A program made the translations under genes and the position numbers. A stretch of DNA of 64,000 nucleotides from an uncultured Prevotellaceae bacterium (GTDB lineage Bacteria > Bacteroidota > Bacteroidia > Bacteroidales > Bacteroidaceae), in assembly GCA_900315565.1 (NCBI GenBank), contig OMZS01000027.1, positions 1 through 64,000 of the forward strand. The letters are read 5' to 3'. Shown one piece after another: positions 9,379 to 17,418 of this stretch; position 1 is the stretch's first letter; every line of letters begins with the position of its first letter. The notes below the pieces were generated by a model. That model was not told the DNA's origin. It made no database searches and worked only from the letters and a program-made list of their open reading frames with translations.

Positions 9379-9434
9379 AGGTTTTTAATAATACTTTTTT
9401 GCAAATTCTGCTGCAAAAGTACTACTAAAAACCT
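9379..9434 (-). promoter_or_regulatory. Inverted repeat overlapping the pectin operon promoter
   Basis: AGGTTTTTAATAATAC... (9379-9403) and its inverted counterpart (9412-9434, ending ...ACTAAAAACCT) match over about 23 bp with two mismatches and a 2-base length difference. The right arm contains TACTTTTG (9414-9421 on the minus strand), a -7 box for the acetylesterase gene. A palindrome over the promoter, next to an AraC-family regulator gene, is a natural operator candidate. It could also act as a terminator after the regulator. Confidence 0.5.
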
Positions 9435-9503
9435 AAAGAAACGGGTGAAAAAAGTGTCGGCAAGGGGGTAAAAAAGTGCCAAAGAAGCTTTTTGCTGCAA
9501 AAA

Positions 9504-12296
9504 TCACCCTTCTCTGCCACTTCTGTACTCAGTGGGAGAAACACCCATGGAAGTCTTAAAGCACTTGCCGAAATACTTCGGGTCGGTGAAGCCACAGCGG
9601 TATGCAATGTCTGAAACGGGGTCGGCGGTGTCGAGCAACAGCCGTGCTGCCCGTTTGAGCCGTGCCTCACGAAGAAAGTCGGCAGGGGTGAGTCCCACCA
9701 GGGTTTTCATTTTGCGGTTGAGTCCCGAACGGCTGGTGGCAGTAGCGTCGGCCATGTCGCCCATGTTCACGTCGGCATCGCTGATGTGTGCTTCCACAAA
9801 AGCCATGACACGTGCCATGAAGGCTTCGTCCTCGCGTTTCAGGGGGGTGCCACCCCCCGAAGTCCCAACTTGGGTTCTCGCAAGGGAAGGTCCAACTTCG
9901 GTGCCAGAGAAAGATTCTCCTGTTGTCCCCGCGGAGGCTCCTCCTGTTGTCCCCGCAGAGGCTTCAATAGTTTTACTGGCAGTATTATCTGTGCTCGAAG
10001 CATTTGTAGTCCCTTCGGCAACCGAATGGGGAGCATTCTCGGTGGAAGAAGATGGGGCGGCGAAGGGGCCCGACTGGGCAGAAACCAATGCCAGATATTT
10101 CTCAAGGGTGTCGTGTTGCTGCCGTTTGATGCGCCTCACATAGAAATAGGTATAAAGCACCGCACCGACAAGAGCCATGGCCAGCAGCCACATCAGCAGT
10201 TGGCCATACCAGGCTTCCAGGAAGGTGGGGCGCACCACAATGGTGAGCGCCCGAACGTTGTCCACCCACACACCGTCGGCATTGGTGGAGCGGAGCTGCA
10301 GCTCGTAATTGCCGGGCTTCAGATTGGCAAACGAGGCCACACGGTTGTGGCCGATATAGTTCCACACAGAGTCATCGGCCAGTTTGTAGGCATAGCTGAT
10401 GGCTTCGGGATTTTCGTAGTCGAGTGCTGCGAAATAAACCGTCAGGCTGCGCTCACGGGGCTGCAGAGTAAACGAGCGCAGGTCGGGAGAAGGGCGCAGC
10501 GTGGTGCTGGTGCCCGGCGTATCAATGCCTGTCAGCACAATAGGGGGCACATAGCTGCTCTTGCGGAAGAAATCGGGCGACAGGCTGATGCCTCCGTCCA
10601 TCAGTCCAAACACCCACCGGCCGTCGGGCAACTGTTGTGGATGGCACTCCGAGAACTGGAAAGGCTCGTGAAAGAAACTGGCATTGTAGAAACCAAACGA
10701 ATCGCTGCCGGGACGGAGCGTCATGAGCTGGTTGCTGCTCACAATGACAATCTGGCCGTCGTGCCATGTCAGCGATAAGGCAATGTCTGAGTTCAGCCCG
10801 TTTGTCTGGTTATAGTGCCGAAAATCCAGCCGGTCGGCCAAGATATCGGTCGAGCAGATTTCGTTTACTCCGCCGCTCTCTGTGCTCACAAACAGTTGGT
10901 GGTTGGGGGTCTCGAGCACGTCCATCGTAGCATTGCAGCTGAGGCTCGACGGCCGGTCGGCCTCCTTACGGTGCAGTTTGAAGCGCATTTGCCGCAGGTC
11001 GCCCGAAGCGGGAATCTGTCCTACCAGCAGTCCTTCGGTGGTGGCGGCCAGCAGCACGTTTTCGCGGGTGATGTGCAGAAAGCGTATCTGGCGGGGGCTG
11101 GCGGTTTGCGGGTTCGCTTCCGCCGATAGTTTTTCGTGGGATACGGCGGGCAACGCGAGGGATGTTGTCGGGTGTCGCGTATCGTTGATACACCTGATTC
11201 CGCCGTCCATGGTAGCCACCCAGAGCCGTCCTTGCTTGTCTTCCTTCAGGTCGTAGATGTTGCTGCAGGGCACGGCATTGGTCAGGTGCTCCACGGCGAA
11301 ACGCTGCGGTGCCGTTTCTTGCAGACGGAAGAGACCGTCGGGCTTGGTGCCCATCCAGAAGGCCCCATCACGGGTCTGCGCGATGCAATAGACCGAGGCA
11401 CCGAAAGCTACAGGATGCTGCGAGAGACTTCCGTCGGGACCGACAAAGCCCAGCAGGCGGTTGTTCCGGTCGTAGAGTCGCAGTTGGGCATCGTCTCTGG
11501 TGGCCACCCAGTAACGTTGCTGGCGGTCGATGAAGACGGCGCGCACCTGCGAGCGGCTTTCCATTGGCAAGCGAGTGGATGGGCGCACGGCAAAACTCAG
11601 CTTAAAGACTTCCTTGCCAGTGAGGAGCCACAAGTTGTGCTGACGGTCGCTCATAAAGAATTTAATGTCAGACAACGGATACTCCATGGCGTAGGCCGTG
11701 GGCGGAACGCCTTGCTTTTGGTAGAACAACTGCCCAGTGGCATCGATGGTCCACAAATAGCCGTTGGCGTCGCGATGCTCCACGGTGCGTGCCTTGGCAC
11801 CTACCGCGCCGCGCCCCTTCAGACTGGCATTCAGATGGTTGTTTCGCACTGCGTCGGCCTTGCGGAAGGTGCCGTCGTGCGGGACAAACACATACCACGA
11901 CGTGTCGGTTTTCAGACACAGACTGCCGTCGTCGTCCATGCGCATGTCGCGCATACGGTCGTTGGGCATGCTGTGGCCGTCGCCGGCATGCGACTTGAAA
12001 TTGACAAACTCGTAGCCGTCGAAACGGTCGAGCCCGTTCCACGTGGAAAACCACATCATGCCGTTCTTGTCTTGCAGCATCTGCGTGATGTGCCACTGCG
12101 ACATGCCCGCATCCTCATTATATCGCGTCACCGTACAAACAGGCTGGGCTACTGCCTGCCGGCAAATGGCCAATAACAGCAACGTGAGCAGTGCCACGCG
12201 GCACAGCCCACGGTTTGCAGTGCATTCTGAAAAAGGAAAGATGAAAGAAAAAAGATGAAAGAAAGTGTTTCCTGTATCCTGTCTTTCATCTTTCAT
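9504..12296 (-). CDS. Propeller/Y_Y_Y sensor with AraC DNA-binding domain and no kinase
   Basis: The architecture is that of a hybrid two-component regulator stripped of its phosphorelay. A signal-anchor segment precedes Reg_prop beta-propeller repeats (for example GMMWFSTWNGLDRFDGYEF and GRLWVATMDGGI) and a Y_Y_Y domain. One membrane span follows (LLMWLLAMALVGAVLYTYFYV), then a low-complexity Ser/Thr/Gly linker and an AraC-type helix-turn-helix (VSDIAYRCGFTDPKYFGKCFK). No histidine kinase H-box, ATPase or receiver Asp domain lies between the membrane span and the HTH. It probably senses periplasmic pectin fragments and activates the adjacent esterases; that is inferred from context. The start is uncertain. 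The reading frame is open up to 12419, which would overlap corA; Met at 12338 or 12296 avoids this, but the N-terminal residues there come from tandem ATGAAA-type strings. Confidence 0.85.
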   Translation of the reverse strand: MKDERQDTGNTFFHLFSFIFPFSECTANRGLCRVALLTLLLLAICRQAVAQPVCTVTRYNEDAGMSQWHITQMLQDKNGMMWFSTWNGLDRFDGYEFVNFKSHAGDGHSMPNDRMRDMRMDDDGSLCLKTDTSWYVFVPHDGTFRKADAVRNNHLNASLKGRGAVGAKARTVEHRDANGYLWTIDATGQLFYQKQGVPPTAYAMEYPLSDIKFFMSDRQHNLWLLTGKEVFKLSFAVRPSTRLPMESRSQVRAVFIDRQQRYWVATRDDAQLRLYDRNNRLLGFVGPDGSLSQHPVAFGASVYCIAQTRDGAFWMGTKPDGLFRLQETAPQRFAVEHLTNAVPCSNIYDLKEDKQGRLWVATMDGGIRCINDTRHPTTSLALPAVSHEKLSAEANPQTASPRQIRFLHITRENVLLAATTEGLLVGQIPASGDLRQMRFKLHRKEADRPSSLSCNATMDVLETPNHQLFVSTESGGVNEICSTDILADRLDFRHYNQTNGLNSDIALSLTWHDGQIVIVSSNQLMTLRPGSDSFGFYNASFFHEPFQFSECHPQQLPDGRWVFGLMDGGISLSPDFFRKSSYVPPIVLTGIDTPGTSTTLRPSPDLRSFTLQPRERSLTVYFAALDYENPEAISYAYKLADDSVWNYIGHNRVASFANLKPGNYELQLRSTNADGVWVDNVRALTIVVRPTFLEAWYGQLLMWLLAMALVGAVLYTYFYVRRIKRQQHDTLEKYLALVSAQSGPFAAPSSSTENAPHSVAEGTTNASSTDNTASKTIEASAGTTGGASAGTTGESFSGTEVGPSLARTQVGTSGGGTPLKREDEAFMARVMAFVEAHISDADVNMGDMADATATSRSGLNRKMKTLVGLTPADFLREARLKRAARLLLDTADPVSDIAYRCGFTDPKYFGKCFKTSMGVSPTEYRSGREG

Positions 12297-12342
12297 CTTC
12301 AAATGCTCATCTTTCGTATTTAATTTTTCATTTTTCATCTTA

Positions 12343-13269
12343 TTAGATGAGCCTTTTGTGTCGGAAAAGCCACCAAATGAGCACCGAAACCAGTACCGAA
12401 ATGATGAGTGCGATGGCAAAGCCGAAAGGCGACGACTCCATGCCGTTGACGAGGTTCATGCCGAAGAGCGAGGCGATGAGCGTGGGAAACATCATTAGAA
12501 TGGAGACGCTGGTGAGGGTTCGCATCACGGTGTTCATGTTGTTGTTGATGATGCTCGAGTAGGTGTCCATCGTCGATTCCAGAATGTCAGAATAAATGTT
12601 CGATGTTTCGCGCGCCTGCGTCATCTCAATGTTCACGTCCTCTATGAGGTCGGCGTCGAGCTCGTCCACCTGCAGCTTGAACTTCAGTTTCTGCAGCAGG
12701 TTCTCGTTGCCACGGATAGAGGTGATGAAGTAGGTGAGCGAGTCCTGGAGGCGCGAGAGGCCAATGAGGCTCTCGTTGTTCACCTCGTGGTCAAGGTTTT
12801 GCTTGGCTTTCTCGATGAGGGCGTTGATTTGCTTCAGTCGTTTCAGGTACCACACCGCACTGCTGAGGAACAGGCGGAAAATCATATCGACATAGTCGGT
12901 GAAGCCCTCGCCGCGCTTCTGCTGAAACGAAACAAAGTCGATCATCATGTTCGTTTCGTAGTAGCACACGGTGATGGTGATGTCGCGCTTGTGAATGATG
13001 CCCAGAGGCACGGTGGTGTAAGGCGTGCGCGAGCGTATTTCCTTCACGTAGGGTATGCGCAGGATGATGAGCATCCAGCCGTCGTCGTACTCGTAGCGGG
13101 CACGCTCGTCGGTATCGCTGATGTCGGGAAAGAAATAGTCGGGAATGTTGAATCGCTCCTCCAGCTCGCGCTGGTCCTCGTCTGTGGGGCATGTTACCTG
13201 AATCCAGCAGTTGGGCTGCCACTGGTCGAGTTTTTTCAGGCCTCCTGTGGTGTTCCAGAATGTCTTCAT
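12343..13269 (-). CDS. corA: CorA-family magnesium/cobalt transporter
   Basis: This is an inner-membrane divalent cation channel of 308 aa, usual for CorA. The long cytoplasmic N-terminal alpha/beta and helical stalk is followed by two C-terminal membrane spans (about 243-266 and 278-298). The family signature GMN is present at the end of TM1 (ASLFGMNLV), followed by the short NGMES periplasmic loop. The C terminus is basic (RHKRLI), as expected for a cytoplasmic end. Its stop lies just before the low-complexity start region of the AraC-type regulator, and the two genes look functionally unrelated. Confidence 0.93.
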   Translation of the reverse strand: MKTFWNTTGGLKKLDQWQPNCWIQVTCPTDEDQRELEERFNIPDYFFPDISDTDERARYEYDDGWMLIILRIPYVKEIRSRTPYTTVPLGIIHKRDITITVCYYETNMMIDFVSFQQKRGEGFTDYVDMIFRLFLSSAVWYLKRLKQINALIEKAKQNLDHEVNNESLIGLSRLQDSLTYFITSIRGNENLLQKLKFKLQVDELDADLIEDVNIEMTQARETSNIYSDILESTMDTYSSIINNNMNTVMRTLTSVSILMMFPTLIASLFGMNLVNGMESSPFGFAIALIISVLVSVLIWWLFRHKRLI

Positions 13270-13684
13270 TGTTTGCTAATCCGTTTTGTCCTCGCCCGTT
13301 TCCATGCGTTGCGTTTTCTTGTGCTACTGCCTGAAAACGGTGGCCGAGAAGGTTTGTTGACTTGAAAATAATGCTAAAGCGGCAAAGGGATTAGCAGCCT
13401 TGCCACTCGTCCCCCGCCTACGGTTTGAAACTGTCCGCCGGGTAATCGTCCATATTTCTGATGGTTAAAATGATGGTTATATTTGTAAAACTACTTCTCG
13501 TGTGTATGCCCGTTTGGGCTGCACCCGAAGAAGCAGGCGGGGCAAGCACCTCGCCTTTTATGGCTGCAAAGGTAAGAAAAATCCCTAAAAACATAGGCAT
13601 TTCTCTTGCCTTTTTTTCTAAAACAACCGTTTTTTCTTAAAATTCTATCGTAAAAGCGGCTCCTCATTTGCGAAACTGCGATTT

Positions 13685-13850
13685 TATCTCACGGCAATAG
13701 CATCAAATTCTCTAGAAAATTTAAAAATATTACCGTGAGATAATTTCGTAACTCGCGGTAATACGAAATTATCTCACGGTAATAAAAAAATAATTCACGA
13801 CGTTACGATAATAATCCACGACGCGAAACAAAAATTCTCTAGATAATTAT
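13685..13850. repeat. 21-base-period intergenic repeat array (copy at 13.7 kb)
   Basis: Half-units CTCGC (13752), CTCAC (13773), TTCAC (13794) and TCCAC (13815) are spaced exactly 21 bases apart. Read on the minus strand, the array ends in a unit containing CCGCGAGTTACGAAA followed at once by the inverted half-unit CTCACGGTAAT. Beyond it lie TCTAGAGAATTT and a further TATCTCACGG...AAATTCTCTAGAAAATTT module (13685-13721). A related AATTCTCTAGA ends the region near 13845. The array at 29.4 kb has the same plan. It fills much of the 13270-14032 gap, in which no gene was found. Confidence 0.7.
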
Positions 13851-13868
13851 ATTCATTAGCGTCTCATC

Positions 13869-13997
13869 TACGCTCCGCGCCTTTCAAAAACAAATAAAAA
13901 CCAAGAAAAACTAATAAAAACCAAGGTATTAAAAATAAAAACCTGTTTTTCCTTGTTTGCTTTTGTTTTTATTTGTTTTTGAAAGGCGCGGAGCGTA
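13869..13997. repeat. 33-bp perfect inverted repeat downstream of the S41 protease
   Basis: Bases 13869-13901 (beginning TACGCTCCGCGCCTTTC) are the exact reverse complement of 13965-13997, separated by 63 A/T-rich bases that contain further CCAAGG/CCTTG pairing. It starts 35 bases past the protease stop codon. It may work as a long transcription-ending hairpin, but its length and terminal GC blocks also suit a small mobile palindromic element. Confidence 0.65.
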
Positions 13998-14032
13998 AAT
14001 CTCCCGTAGGACTTTTACTTTTGTTGCCTGTG

Positions 14033-17000
14033 TTATCTCTGCATTTCCTTGATGGCGCGTTCCAGTTGCGGGTCGCGGCCGTTAATGGCGTCCTCGGGCG
14101 AGTTGTAAACCTCGACGTCGGGCTGCAGGGTGTTGTTTTCGCCATATTGTCCGCGCATGTCCATACATCCCACTTGTGGAATGCCAAACACCATGCCGTT
14201 TTGCAGCGTTTCCCACCACACGGCAGTCATGGTGCCGGCAACGGGGGTGCCGATGAGCTGGCCAATCTTCAGCTCCTTATACACCCAGGGGAATCCGTGG
14301 CCGTTGCTGTAGTCGTCTTCGCACATGAGCACGCACGAGGGCTTCACCCACTTGTTGTAGGGGTCGCGGCCCACATATTTGCCGTGGGGAATGAATCGCT
14401 GATACTCCTTCCCGCTGAGCAGGGTGCAGAGGTCGTCGTGCAGCCAGCCACCGCCGTTGTGGCGCTCATCGACGATGGCAGCGTCGCAGTTGCGGTTGTG
14501 GTCGTTGAGCAGGTCGCTATACACGGTGCGGAAGCTCTTGCTGTCCATGGCCTTCACGTGGACGTAGGCCAGGCGTTTGTTCGACAGACTGTCCACCAGC
14601 TTTCGGTTGCGGTCCACCCAGCGTTTGTAGAGCAGTTCGTTGAGGTCTGACTGACTGATGGCCTTGATGGTGACGTCGGTGCGCTTGCCGTTGTGCGGGT
14701 TGCTGACGGTGAGTCGCACGCGCTTGCCGGCCTTGCCGTCGAGCAGGGGGAAATAGTCGGCGCCGGCCGTAATCTTCTGTCCGTCAACTTGTTCGATGAT
14801 GCAGCCTGCGACCACTCCGCTTTGTTTCTGGGCCAGGGGCGAGCGGCGTATGACTTCGCTGATGCGCAGTCCGTCGCCCTCGTAGTTCTCGTCAAGGAAC
14901 ACGCCCAGATGGGCCGTCTTGAGCGACGGGCCGTCGGGATAATAGCGGGCTCCCGTGTGCGAGGCATTCAGCTCACCGAGCATCTCGCTGAGCATGTCGC
15001 GGAAGTCGTACTCGTTGTTGATGAAAGGCAGAAAACGGCGGTAGTTGTCGCGGTAGTACTGCCAGTCGGTGTTGTGCAGTCCGGGTTCGTAGAATTTGTC
15101 TTTCACCTGCTGCCAGATGTGGTCGAAGAGATAGGCGCGCTCGTCGTAGGGCCGGTAGTTGAACACGGTTTCGAAGTCCACATTCTTGGCCGTCTCCTTG
15201 GCCAGGTCGAGTTTCTTGATGTGCCCGTGCGTACACATGAAGAGGTTTTTGCACTCCTTGTCGGCGAAGAGGTAACCCCGTCCCACGTCTTTCATCACGA
15301 GTTTGGTTTTCTGCTCGCGCAGGTCGTGCATCCACAGGTCCATGTCGCCCTCGAAGGCGGCCTGGTAATAGAGTGTGTCGCCTTTGAGCACGGCATCGCC
15401 CATGTGGGCAGAGTTGTCGGTGAGCCGTACAATGCGGTCGCGGCAGTTGTCGAGGTCAAATTTAAGGTCGGCGGTTGCGGAGGCAGGCTTCTTGCCTTTT
15501 GACTTGCTCTCTTTCTTGTTTTCCTGGGCCTTTTCTTTGTTTTCCTTAGCGGCTTCTTTGGCAGCCTCTTCGGCCATGACTTTTTCTTCCTTGCTCATGC
15601 GGAACCGGTCGTAGGCATCCACGTCGAAAAACATCAGGTAGTAGTCGGTTTCGGCGCCCCAGCTGCCGTGGCTGCGATAGCCGGCGCGGTCGCTCTCAAA
15701 GAGCATGGCCTTGCCGCCGAGCACCCATTTGGCACTGCCGTCGTTGTAGCCGCTCTGAGTGAGGTTGTGAATGGGCTCACCAGCCGATGCGCTCACCAGC
15801 GCCACGTCCTGGTTGTTCCATCCGCCGTTGCCTATGTAGCTGGTCAGCAGCCATTTGCTGTCGGGGCTCCATTCGTACCACAGGTCGCCGTCGGAGTAGG
15901 AGAAATTGTACTTTCCATCCATCACAGTGCGCACTTGGCGGCTGGCAAGGTTGATGATGCGCAGCGTGCCCCGGTCTTCCAGAAACGCCACTTCCTTGCC
16001 GTCGGGGCTGTACTTAGGCTGCATGGAGGTGATTTCAGACTGGGTGAGCCGCTCCTCGGCGATGTCGGCGGCATAGGCAAACTGCTTGTCGTCTTTTTTT
16101 TGGATGTAGGAGCGGTAAATCTGCCAGTATCCGCCGCGCTCGGCTCCATAAACGAGGCTGCGCCCGTCGGGAGCGAAACAAATGCTGCGTTCCTGCTCGG
16201 GGGTGTTGGTTATCTGGCGTGTGGTCTTGTAGTCAACAGCCGTAACAAACACGTCGCCGCGAAGAACAAAGGCCACCTCCTTGCCGCTGGGCGAAAGCTG
16301 AATCTCGGTGGCGCCACTGGTCTTGATTTGCCTGACGAGTTGCTGTCCGCTGTTGTCGGCACAGATGTTGATGGCCACTTTCTGCGGCTCCTGGCCGGGG
16401 CGCAGGGTGTAGATTTCGCCGTTCTGTGTGTAGCACAGTGTTCCCGTCTGGCTCACGCTGAGGTGGCGCACGGGATTCTTCTGGTGGCGGGTAAGCTGCT
16501 GTGCGGTTGCGCTGCCAGACGGCTGCGACTGGGTGCTGATGTCGCGGAGGTAGATGTTCATGGTACCGTCTTGCTCGCTCAGATAGAAGAACGAGTGATC
16601 GTCGGCCCAGCGCGGCGTGCGGTCTTCACCGCCGAAGAAGGTCTGGCGCGCGTAGTTGGCGTTTTGGGGTGAGCCGCCGTGGGTAGAAGCCAGCCAAATG
16701 TCACGGCAGATGGGCGACTGGTGGTGCTTGCGCATGGGGTCCTCGTAGCCTTTGTAGTCGTGGTAGAGCACGTCGCCGTTGGTATTGATGCTCACGTCCT
16801 CCATGGGCAGTGTTGACCACAGGCGTGGCCTCGCCCCTGGGCGTGTCGGCACGCTATACACCTGGTTGGTGCGGCCGCTGGCGAAGATGTTCGACTGGGC
16901 AGTGGGCATGAGCGACGCACTGAACAGAACGTTGCCATGGTTGTCGAACGTCATGGGAATTTCGTCGCCACTGTGAGTGGTAAGCCTTACGGGGGTGCCG

Positions 17001-17329
17001 CCGCGTCTGTCGATGACATACACGTCGAGGCTGCCCTCGCGGCTCGAGGCGAAGGCTATCTGCTGACCGTCGGGACTCCAGACGGGGTATGCGTCGTAGG
17101 CGGCGTGGGAGGTGATTTGGTGGGCTTCGCCGCCGCTGACCGATACGGTGAACAGGTCGCCCTGATAGCTAAATGCGATGGTTTGTCCGTCGGGGGAGAT
17201 GGCACTGTGGCGCAACCAAAGCGGCTCAGAGACAGCTTGAGCTGTAGCAGTCTGCGCCGTGGTTGTCTGCGCCGTGGCTGCACAAGCTACAGTGAGCAGC
17301 GCAGCTGAAAGGATGGTGGAGATTTTCAT
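14033..17329 (-). CDS. Tricorn-like S41-family periplasmic protease
   Basis: A signal peptide (1-20) precedes WD/PD40-type propeller repeats (AISPDGQTIAFSYQGDLF, PVWSPDGQQIAFASSREG and others up to about 560). A Lys/Glu/Ala-rich insert covers about 575-615. A tricorn-core region, a PDZ domain (about 805-900, GDGLRISEVIRRSPL) and the S41 catalytic domain follow. In the latter, DERHNGGGW (near 955), EDDYSNGHGFPW with the presumed catalytic Ser (near 1008) and GTPVAGT are visible. At 1098 residues it fits bacterial tricorn homologues, which degrade oligopeptides; the periplasmic location comes from the signal peptide. It is monocistronic on the minus strand, 89 bases downstream of the MATE gene. 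Confidence 0.88.
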   Translation of the reverse strand: MKISTILSAALLTVACAATAQTTTAQTATAQAVSEPLWLRHSAISPDGQTIAFSYQGDLFTVSVSGGEAHQITSHAAYDAYPVWSPDGQQIAFASSREGSLDVYVIDRRGGTPVRLTTHSGDEIPMTFDNHGNVLFSASLMPTAQSNIFASGRTNQVYSVPTRPGARPRLWSTLPMEDVSINTNGDVLYHDYKGYEDPMRKHHQSPICRDIWLASTHGGSPQNANYARQTFFGGEDRTPRWADDHSFFYLSEQDGTMNIYLRDISTQSQPSGSATAQQLTRHQKNPVRHLSVSQTGTLCYTQNGEIYTLRPGQEPQKVAINICADNSGQQLVRQIKTSGATEIQLSPSGKEVAFVLRGDVFVTAVDYKTTRQITNTPEQERSICFAPDGRSLVYGAERGGYWQIYRSYIQKKDDKQFAYAADIAEERLTQSEITSMQPKYSPDGKEVAFLEDRGTLRIINLASRQVRTVMDGKYNFSYSDGDLWYEWSPDSKWLLTSYIGNGGWNNQDVALVSASAGEPIHNLTQSGYNDGSAKWVLGGKAMLFESDRAGYRSHGSWGAETDYYLMFFDVDAYDRFRMSKEEKVMAEEAAKEAAKENKEKAQENKKESKSKGKKPASATADLKFDLDNCRDRIVRLTDNSAHMGDAVLKGDTLYYQAAFEGDMDLWMHDLREQKTKLVMKDVGRGYLFADKECKNLFMCTHGHIKKLDLAKETAKNVDFETVFNYRPYDERAYLFDHIWQQVKDKFYEPGLHNTDWQYYRDNYRRFLPFINNEYDFRDMLSEMLGELNASHTGARYYPDGPSLKTAHLGVFLDENYEGDGLRISEVIRRSPLAQKQSGVVAGCIIEQVDGQKITAGADYFPLLDGKAGKRVRLTVSNPHNGKRTDVTIKAISQSDLNELLYKRWVDRNRKLVDSLSNKRLAYVHVKAMDSKSFRTVYSDLLNDHNRNCDAAIVDERHNGGGWLHDDLCTLLSGKEYQRFIPHGKYVGRDPYNKWVKPSCVLMCEDDYSNGHGFPWVYKELKIGQLIGTPVAGTMTAVWWETLQNGMVFGIPQVGCMDMRGQYGENNTLQPDVEVYNSPEDAINGRDPQLERAIKEMQR

Positions 17330-17370
17330 CGTTTTTATTCTTTTGTTGTTTATGTTTGTTTTTCTATGAG

Positions 17371-17406
17371 TCGGGTGGTGCTAACTAAGAGCCGGGTGAT
17401 GCTAGT
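17371..17406. repeat. Short tandem duplication between protease and MATE genes
   Basis: TCGGGTGGTGCTA (17371-17383) is followed 20 bases later by CCGGGTGATGCTA (17392-17404), differing at two bases. It is one of the short tandem strings scattered through this window. Confidence 0.45.
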
Positions 17407-17418
17407 AATTATCATGGC

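Noticed and set aside
12297-12419. Use of the first in-frame Met (12419) for the AraC-type regulator
   Set aside because: It would overlap corA by 77 bases and add residues encoded by the opposite end of corA and by tandem low-complexity DNA.
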